In this document: in pieces, positions 5,748 to 9,517 of the stretch | Numbering within the stretch: the first letter of the stretch is position 1 | How the letters are laid out: each line of letters starts with the position of its first letter | Origin: an uncultured Oscillospiraceae bacterium | GTDB taxonomy: Bacteria; Bacillota; Clostridia; Oscillospirales; Oscillospiraceae | Direction of reading: 5' to 3' | DNA: 9,517 bases | Assembly (NCBI GenBank): GCA_910587785.1 | Contig: CAJUOA010000112.1 | Location: 1 to 9,517 of the forward strand | Program-made: the position numbers and the translations under genes | The notes under the pieces: generated by a model | Told to the model about the DNA's origin: nothing | Database searches by the model: none | Seen by the model: only the letters and a program-made list of their open reading frames with translations

Positions 5748-5776
5748 GAGCGCACAGCCCCCTGTGCGCTCTTTTT
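5748..5776 (+). terminator. Terminator-like hairpin between nusB and xseA
   Basis: A perfect ten-base stem GAGCGCACAG / CTGTGCGCTC with a CCCC loop is followed by T5 (5772-5776). It sits 24 bases after the nusB stop and only 23 bases before the xseA start codon, with no clear promoter in between. It should therefore reduce, rather than abolish, transcription of the downstream genes, or act as an attenuator. Confidence 0.85.
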
Positions 5777-5799
5777 CCATACACCCGGGAGGTGGACCT

Positions 5800-7002
5800 A
5801 TGGAACAGCATATCTACTCCGTTTCGGACCTCAACAATCTGGTCAAGGACCTCTTGGACAGCGAACCGGCCCTCTCCCGGGTCTACGTCCGGGGGGAGAT
5901 CTCCAACTACAAGCTCTACCCCTCCGGGCACCACTACTTCTCCCTGAAGGACGCGGAAGGGGCCGTCCGGTGCGTCCTCTTCCGGGGGCGGGCGGCGGGC
6001 CTGCGCTTTCAGCCGGCGGACGGCATGAAGGTCATCGCCCTGGGGCAGGTGACCCTCTTCGTCAGGGACGGTGCCTATCAGCTCCAGTGCGCCTCCCTCA
6101 TCCCCGAGGGGGTGGGGGACCTCCACATGGCCTTTGAACAGCTCAAGGAGAAGCTCTACCGGGAGGGGCTCTTCGACGAGGACCACAAAAAGCCTCTCCC
6201 CCCCTTCCCCCGCACCATCGCGGTCATCACCTCCTCTGCCGGGGACGTGATCCACGACATCTGCACCACCCTCCGGCCCCGGTGGCCCATGGCCAAGATC
6301 ATGCTCCTGCCCGTCCGGGTCCAGGGGCCCGAGGCACCGCCTGAGATCGTGGGTGCCCTGCGCTACGTCAACCGCCATAAGCTTGCGGACATCATCATCA
6401 CCGGCCGGGGCGGCGGGTCCATGGAGGACCTGTGGGCCTTCAACGACGAGCGGGTGGCCCGGGCCATCTATGCGTCGGACATCCCCGTCATCTCCGCCGT
6501 GGGCCACGAGCCGGACGTCACCATCGCCGACTTCGCAGCCGACGTCCGGGCGGCGACGCCCACCCGGGCGGCAGAGCTTGCCGCCCCCAACCAGACGGAG
6601 GTCCTCGCGCAGCTCCAGAGCCTCCGCCTGCACATGCTCCGGGCCCAGAGCAAGCGGCTGGAGCTCCTGCGCCGCCGCGCCGGGGATCTGGCCGCACGCC
6701 GGGTCCTCACGGACCCCATGGCGGTCGTCTCGGACAAGCACCTCCTTCTGGACCGGGCCCAGCGGGACCTGGGCCGCGCCGCCCTGGGCCGCCTGGCGGA
6801 GCCCAAACGGGAGCTGGCCGCTCTCGCCGCCTCCCTGGACGCCTTGAGCCCCTTGAAGGTGCTGGGCCGGGGCTTCGCCGTGGTGGCGGACGCCACGGGC
6901 GCGCCCCTGCGCCGGGCGGCGGACGTGCCCGTGGGCAGTCAGATCGAGGCGAAGCTGGCGGAGGGGTCCCTCCTCTGCCGCGTCGAGGAAGCACGGGAGT
7001 GA
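5800..7002 (+). CDS. xseA: Exodeoxyribonuclease VII large subunit
   Basis: The 400-residue product is XseA, the catalytic subunit of exonuclease VII, which degrades single-stranded DNA with several XseB subunits. An N-terminal OB fold (about 1-100) contains VRGEISNYKLYPSGHHYFSL (30-49). The catalytic domain has TIAVITSSAGDVIHDI (139-154), TGRGGGSMEDLWAFNDE (201-217) and SAVGHEPDVTIADFAADVRA (232-251) followed by ATPTRAAE. A long coiled coil (about 262-385) and a C-terminal GRGFAVV segment complete the family layout. The frame is open from 5647, but the ATG at 5800 with GGGAGGTGG at 5787-5795 gives the standard N-terminus and avoids overlap with nusB and the hairpin. Its partner xseB lies one gene downstream, separated by an acetyltransferase. 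Confidence 0.96.
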   Translation: MEQHIYSVSDLNNLVKDLLDSEPALSRVYVRGEISNYKLYPSGHHYFSLKDAEGAVRCVLFRGRAAGLRFQPADGMKVIALGQVTLFVRDGAYQLQCASLIPEGVGDLHMAFEQLKEKLYREGLFDEDHKKPLPPFPRTIAVITSSAGDVIHDICTTLRPRWPMAKIMLLPVRVQGPEAPPEIVGALRYVNRHKLADIIITGRGGGSMEDLWAFNDERVARAIYASDIPVISAVGHEPDVTIADFAADVRAATPTRAAELAAPNQTEVLAQLQSLRLHMLRAQSKRLELLRRRAGDLAARRVLTDPMAVVSDKHLLLDRAQRDLGRAALGRLAEPKRELAALAASLDALSPLKVLGRGFAVVADATGAPLRRAADVPVGSQIEAKLAEGSLLCRVEEARE

Positions 7003-7012
7003 GGAGGAGCCT

Positions 7013-7495
7013 ATGGAAGTGAGATTCGCCCGCCGGGAGGAACTGGAGGGCATCAACGAGCTGCGCCGGGCGGTCCACACCCTCCACGCGGAAGGGAGGC
7101 CGGATGTCTTCCCAAGCACGGTCAGCGCCGAGCTGTCGGAGTGCGTGTATGAGGCTTTCGACAGTAAGGAAATGGGCGTCATCGCGGCCCTCTCCGGCGG
7201 GGAGGTCTGGGGTTACGCCGTGGTGGAGTATACGGAGAAGCCCGCCTCCCCTTACACCCTGCCCATGGGCTATTACCATGTGGCGGAGCTTGGGGTGGAC
7301 GAGCACCGCCGGCGGCAGGGCGTGGCCCGGGCGCTGATGGACTTCATGAAGGAGGACGCCGTCCGGCGGGGCTTCCCCAGGATCGAGCTGGACCTGTGGG
7401 AGTTCAACCGGGACGCACTGAGATTTTACGAGGCCGCCGGATTTTCAACCTACCGGCGGCATATGGAGCTTTGGCTGGAGGAGGAGAAATCATGA
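7013..7495 (+). CDS. GNAT-family N-acetyltransferase
   Basis: This 160-residue protein is a single-domain GNAT acetyltransferase using acetyl-CoA. The acetyl-CoA-binding motif A is clear at AELGVDEHRRRQGVARALMD (91-110), with the Q-G-V-A-R loop at 102-106. The closing motif B, NRDALRFYEAAGF (132-144), is typical. The N-terminal ELRRAVHTLHAEGRPDVF pattern resembles members that act on small molecules or peptides, but no substrate can be assigned. The ATG at 7013 follows GGAGGAG and lies ten bases after the xseA stop. Its own stop overlaps the xseB start as ATGA. It thus sits inside the exonuclease VII operon, between genes that are often adjacent. Confidence 0.88.
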   Translation: MEVRFARREELEGINELRRAVHTLHAEGRPDVFPSTVSAELSECVYEAFDSKEMGVIAALSGGEVWGYAVVEYTEKPASPYTLPMGYYHVAELGVDEHRRRQGVARALMDFMKEDAVRRGFPRIELDLWEFNRDALRFYEAAGFSTYRRHMELWLEEEKS

Positions 7496-7731
7496 ACGAA
7501 AACAAGAAAGAACCGGCCTTTGAGGAGAACCTTGCCCGGCTGGAGGAGATCGTCCGCCTGCTGGAGCGGGGCGAGGCGCCTTTGGCCGAATCCCTGTCCC
7601 TCTTCGAGGAGGGGACGAAGCTGGCCGCCGCCTGTCAGGGCGCTCTCCAGAGCGCCGAACAGCTGGTGGTGAAACTGCAAAAGGGCCCCGGCGGCGAGCC
7701 CATCGAGCACCCCTTCGGAGGGGAGGCATGA
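7492..7731 (+). CDS. xseB: Exodeoxyribonuclease VII small subunit
   Basis: The 79-residue product is XseB. FEENLARLEEIVRLLERGEA (13-32) is the first family helix, followed by PLAESLSLFEEGTKLAAACQ and then the second long helix with AEQLVVKLQKGPGG, forming the usual helical hairpin. Several XseB copies bind the coiled coil of XseA. The ATG at 7492 overlaps the acetyltransferase stop (ATGA), with GGAGGAGGAG just upstream inside that gene; an in-frame opening at 7396 is rejected because it lies deep in the acetyltransferase gene. The downstream ispA start overlaps its stop in the same way. Confidence 0.95.
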   Translation: MNENKKEPAFEENLARLEEIVRLLERGEAPLAESLSLFEEGTKLAAACQGALQSAEQLVVKLQKGPGGEPIEHPFGGEA

Positions 7732-8609
7732 CCATGGGCGGCTTTCAGACCCGCTATGACCGCTGCCGGAGCGCGGCGGAGCGGTATTTGCAGGGCCTCT
7801 TCCCTCCCGCCGGGAAGCCCTATGGGCGGCTCCAGGAGGCTATGCGCTACAGCCTCCTGGCCGGGGGCAAGCGGGTACGGCCGGTGCTGGCGCTGGCCTT
7901 CTGTGAGCTCTGCGGGGGGCGTCTGGAGGAGGCGCTGCCCTTCGCCGCCGCCGTGGAGTGCGTCCACACCTACTCCCTCATCCACGACGACCTGCCCTGC
8001 ATGGATGACGACGACCTCCGCCGGGGCCGTCCCACCTGCCACAAGGTCTACGGTGAGACGATGGCCGTCCTGGCCGGGGACGCCTTGCAGGCGGAGGCCT
8101 TCCGCCTCATCGCCGGGGCCCGGGACATGGAGGCCTGGCAGAGGAGCGAGGCCGTTTTGGTCCTCGCGGACGCCTGCGGCGCTGACGGCATGGTGGCCGG
8201 GCAGGTGCTGGACACGGACCAGCTGGCCTCCGGCGAGGCGGACCTGCGCACCCTCTGCGCCCTCAAAACAGGGGCCCTCATCCGGGCGGCGGCGGAGCTG
8301 GGGTGCATCGCCGCGGGGGCCGGTGAGGATGCACGGCGGCGGGCGTCGGATTACGCCGGACATCTGGGTCTGGCTTTTCAGGTCCGGGACGACATGCTGG
8401 ACGTCACCGCCCAGGAGGACGAGCTGGGCAAACCCATCGGCTCTGACCAGGCGGCGGGCAAGCGGACTTTCGTCGACCTCCTGGGCCTGGACGCCTGCGC
8501 CGGACTGGTGGCTCGGGAGACCGCTCTGGCCTGCGAGGCTCTCTCCGGTCTGGCGGACAGCGGATTTCTCCTGGAACTGGCGGACTCTCTGGCGGACAGG
8601 AGGCATTGA
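7728..8609 (+). CDS. ispA: Farnesyl diphosphate synthase (type II short-chain polyprenyl synthase)
   Basis: This 293-residue enzyme condenses dimethylallyl and isopentenyl diphosphates into C15 farnesyl diphosphate, feeding undecaprenyl and quinone chains. GGKRVRP (46-52) binds diphosphate. The first Asp-rich motif is DDLPCMDDDDLRRGRP (87-102), with the four-residue spacing of bacterial type II enzymes. Tyr82 is the aromatic residue five positions before it, consistent with a C15 product. KTG (180-182) and the second Asp-rich motif FQVRDDMLD (217-225), then GKPIGSDQAAGKRTF (234-248), complete the active site. The ATG at 7728 overlaps the xseB stop, with GGAGGGGAGG upstream; an ATG at 7734 is also possible. 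It shares an ATG overlap with the next gene. Confidence 0.94.
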   Translation: MTMGGFQTRYDRCRSAAERYLQGLFPPAGKPYGRLQEAMRYSLLAGGKRVRPVLALAFCELCGGRLEEALPFAAAVECVHTYSLIHDDLPCMDDDDLRRGRPTCHKVYGETMAVLAGDALQAEAFRLIAGARDMEAWQRSEAVLVLADACGADGMVAGQVLDTDQLASGEADLRTLCALKTGALIRAAAELGCIAAGAGEDARRRASDYAGHLGLAFQVRDDMLDVTAQEDELGKPIGSDQAAGKRTFVDLLGLDACAGLVARETALACEALSGLADSGFLLELADSLADRRH

Positions 8610-9052
8610 TGATGAACTTGCACGTCCTTTTCTGCAATCCTATCATCAACTGCGGTCTCTCTGCCTGGTTCCTGGCCCAGGCGGTCAAGGTGGTGCTCTA
8701 CGCTTTCCTTGCCCGGAAGCTGGACCTGGGCCGCTTCGTCTCCAGCGGCGGGATGCCCAGCAGCCACTCCGCCCTGGTGGTGGCCTGCACCACCGCCATC
8801 GGGCGGCTCTACGGCGTGGAGGGCCCCCTCTTCGCCCTGGCGGTGATGGTCTCCGTGGTGGTCATGTACGACGCCTGCAACGTCCGCCGCAGCGCCGGGG
8901 ACACCGCCCGCCTGGTCAACAAGCTCCTGGAGCACATGGAACAGCTCACCGCCGAAGAGTTCGCCGACCGTCTCCGGGAAGTCATGGGCCATACCCCCCT
9001 GCAAGTGCTGGTGGGGGCCCTGCTGGGCTTCGGCGTGGGACTGCTGATTTGA
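8609..9052 (+). CDS. DUF212 / divergent PAP2-family membrane protein
   Basis: The 147-residue protein matches the DUF212 (YuiD-like, divergent PAP2) family of small membrane proteins. The signature SSGGMPSSHSA (45-55) resembles a phosphatase loop of PAP2 enzymes. YDACNVRRSAGD (87-98) and REVMGHTPLQVLVGALLG (123-140) are the other conserved blocks. About three or four hydrophobic segments are present (near 18-36, 56-68, 74-90 and 130-147). Substrate and activity are not established for the family; a lipid-phosphate role is plausible beside a prenyl diphosphate synthase. The ispA TGA shares its A with the ATG at 8609. AGGAGG (8598-8603) serves 8609 or the adjacent ATG at 8612; an in-frame TTG at 8606 is less likely. 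Confidence 0.85.
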   Translation: MMNLHVLFCNPIINCGLSAWFLAQAVKVVLYAFLARKLDLGRFVSSGGMPSSHSALVVACTTAIGRLYGVEGPLFALAVMVSVVVMYDACNVRRSAGDTARLVNKLLEHMEQLTAEEFADRLREVMGHTPLQVLVGALLGFGVGLLI

Positions 9053-9064
9053 TTGGGAATGTTA

Positions 9065-9098
9065 CGCTCCGCTCTGGTTGGAGGAGCGGGGCGTTTTT
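9065..9098 (+). terminator. Rho-independent terminator closing the xse-ispA cluster
   Basis: A ten-base stem CGCTCCGCTC / GAGCGGGGCG with one G-T wobble and a nine-base loop is followed by T5 (9094-9098). It starts 12 bases after the DUF212 stop codon and separates the cluster from the new promoter that follows. Confidence 0.85.
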
Positions 9099-9109
9099 CC
9101 CGGATGGAT

Positions 9110-9125
9110 GTAAAATCCTCTTGAC
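9110..9125 (+). promoter_or_regulatory. Putative operator, copy 1 (GTAAA-N6-TTGAC)
   Basis: GTAAAATCCTCTTGAC is an imperfect inverted repeat (GTAAA against TTGAC, one mismatch) that covers the -35 element. It matches copy 2 at 14 of 16 positions. Binding here would block RNA polymerase. Confidence 0.55.
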
Positions 9126-9149
9126 ATTTTACCGGACCTCTGCTATCCT
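9121..9149 (+). promoter_or_regulatory. Sigma-A-type promoter of the last gene
   Basis: TTGACA (9121-9126) and TATCCT (9144-9149) are 17 bases apart. The start codon lies 39 bases downstream of the -10. Both the -35 and the start region are covered by copies of a repeated dyad, so it is probably repressed by a dyad-binding protein. Confidence 0.75.
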
Positions 9150-9156
9150 CAGGAAT

Positions 9157-9172
9157 GTAAAATACTCTTTAC
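9157..9172 (+). promoter_or_regulatory. Putative operator, copy 2 (GTAAA-N6-TTTAC)
   Basis: GTAAAATACTCTTTAC is a perfect five-base inverted repeat around six bases. It lies just downstream of the expected transcription start, 47 bases from copy 1, and ends four bases before the ribosome binding site. Dyads of this kind are familiar in front of small XRE-type regulator operons in Clostridia; that assignment is from memory. Confidence 0.55.
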
Positions 9173-9188
9173 TTTTGGAGGGACCGCT

Positions 9189-9473
9189 ATGAGACCGTTT
9201 TGGAAAGACCTCCTCCCCCGCAGGCCCGACGAGATGGAGCGCTCCATCCTCTTCAAGGCCCAGCGCAACGCCTACCTTTTCCTTACCGCCGCCCTGCTGG
9301 TCTGGTCCCTGGCCGAGAGCTGGGGCGTCTACGCCCGCCGGGACCCTCTGAACCTCCTCCCCTGCCTCCTGCTGGGCACAGCGGCCCTCATCCAAGGGTT
9401 CTCCCAGCTGGTCCTCACCCGCCGGGCCGTGAAGGACGACGAGGACTCCCGCGAGACCGGGCCCCTGGCCCTG
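9189..9473 (+). CDS. Small two-helix membrane protein, 3' end missing (contig end)
   Basis: The ATG at 9189 has GGAGGG at 9177-9182 and opens a frame that never stops before the contig end. The genuine part encodes 95 residues, from MRPFWKDLLPRRPDEMERSI to RETGPLAL. It has an N-terminal cytoplasmic segment with LFKAQRNAY (21-29), two hydrophobic segments (about 29-48 and 54-77), and a charged tail starting at RRAVKDDEDSRE (78-89). I recognise the general type: uncharacterised Clostridial two-helix proteins that often sit beside a small XRE helix-turn-helix gene, which may lie beyond the contig. From 9474 the frame encodes adapter sequence (RSEEHTSELQSQ), which is not part of the protein. Function unknown. 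Confidence 0.75.
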
Positions 9474-9517
9474 AGATCGGAAGAGCACACGTCTGAACTC
9501 CAGTCACAGGATAGCAT
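9474..9517 (+). other. Illumina TruSeq adapter plus index: contamination, not genomic
   Basis: From 9474 the sequence is the standard TruSeq adapter, beginning AGATCGGAAGAGCACACGTC and ending CAGTCAC at 9507. The remaining ten bases, AGGATAGCAT, are in the position of the sample index. Its translations (RSEEHTSELQSQ and IGRAHV on the plus strand, CDWSSDVCSSDL on the minus strand) are known artefact peptides. The real contig ends at or just before 9473. Confidence 0.98.

Noticed and set aside
5737..7182. A 481-codon open frame on the minus strand opposite xseA
   Set aside because: Shadow of a GC-rich gene; the plus strand encodes an unmistakable XseA.
7756..9192. A 478-codon open frame overlapping ispA and the DUF212 gene
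   Set aside because: Out of frame with ispA and DUF212, both supported by motifs; it also crosses the terminator at 9065-9098.
9200..9517. Frames on both strands ending in or starting from the last 44 bases
   Set aside because: They include adapter-derived peptides (IGRAHV, CDWSSDVCSSDL) and are artefacts.

Overview
The window is a GC-rich contig end from a Firmicute, most likely a member of the Oscillospiraceae/Flavonifractor-type Clostridia. This is inferred from an Asp23-NusB-XseA-XseB-IspA housekeeping cluster of Clostridial order, strong AGGAGG ribosome binding sites, and a family of G/C-rich tandem hairpins of the kind found between genes in that group. No rRNA, tRNA, IS element, CRISPR array or phage gene is visible. 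The last 44 bases are not biological: they are an Illumina TruSeq adapter plus an apparent 10-base index.

Left part (1-2147, plus strand): a divergent ROK/ASKHA-fold protein, then a MobA/MocA-like nucleotidyltransferase starting at an overlapping GTGA. A strong, probably bidirectional terminator follows, and then a four-hairpin intergenic repeat.

Middle (2148-4701, minus strand): the most interesting region. Reading right to left it holds a YhfC-type intramembrane protease, a MerR regulator with two C-terminal membrane segments, a frameshifted CPBP-protease-like remnant, two small two-helix membrane proteins, and a YbjQ-family protein. Two promoters, one before yhfC and one before merR, match at 28 of 34 positions. 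Both have the 19-bp -35/-10 spacer typical of MerR-activated promoters and the same imperfect dyad in that spacer. The MerR protein and both small proteins end in the same tail (R-x-K/R-E-I-x-x-G-E-x-D-x-A-x-Q-Y), and the DNA encoding that tail also carries a ribosome binding site and start codon for the next reading frame. I infer a self-contained membrane-associated MerR regulon that includes an intramembrane protease.

Right part (4778-9098, plus strand): a sigma-A-like promoter drives asp23/gls24-type gene, nusB, xseA, a GNAT acetyltransferase, xseB, ispA and a DUF212 (divergent PAP2) membrane protein. The genes from xseA onward are tightly packed, with overlaps at xseB, ispA and the DUF212 gene. 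A terminator-like hairpin lies between nusB and xseA, and a second one closes the cluster. The genes cover transcription antitermination, exonuclease VII, and C15 prenyl diphosphate synthesis.

Right end (9099-9517): a new promoter with two copies of a GTAAA-N6-TTTAC-type dyad controls a small two-helix membrane protein that is cut off by the contig end and reads into adapter sequence.
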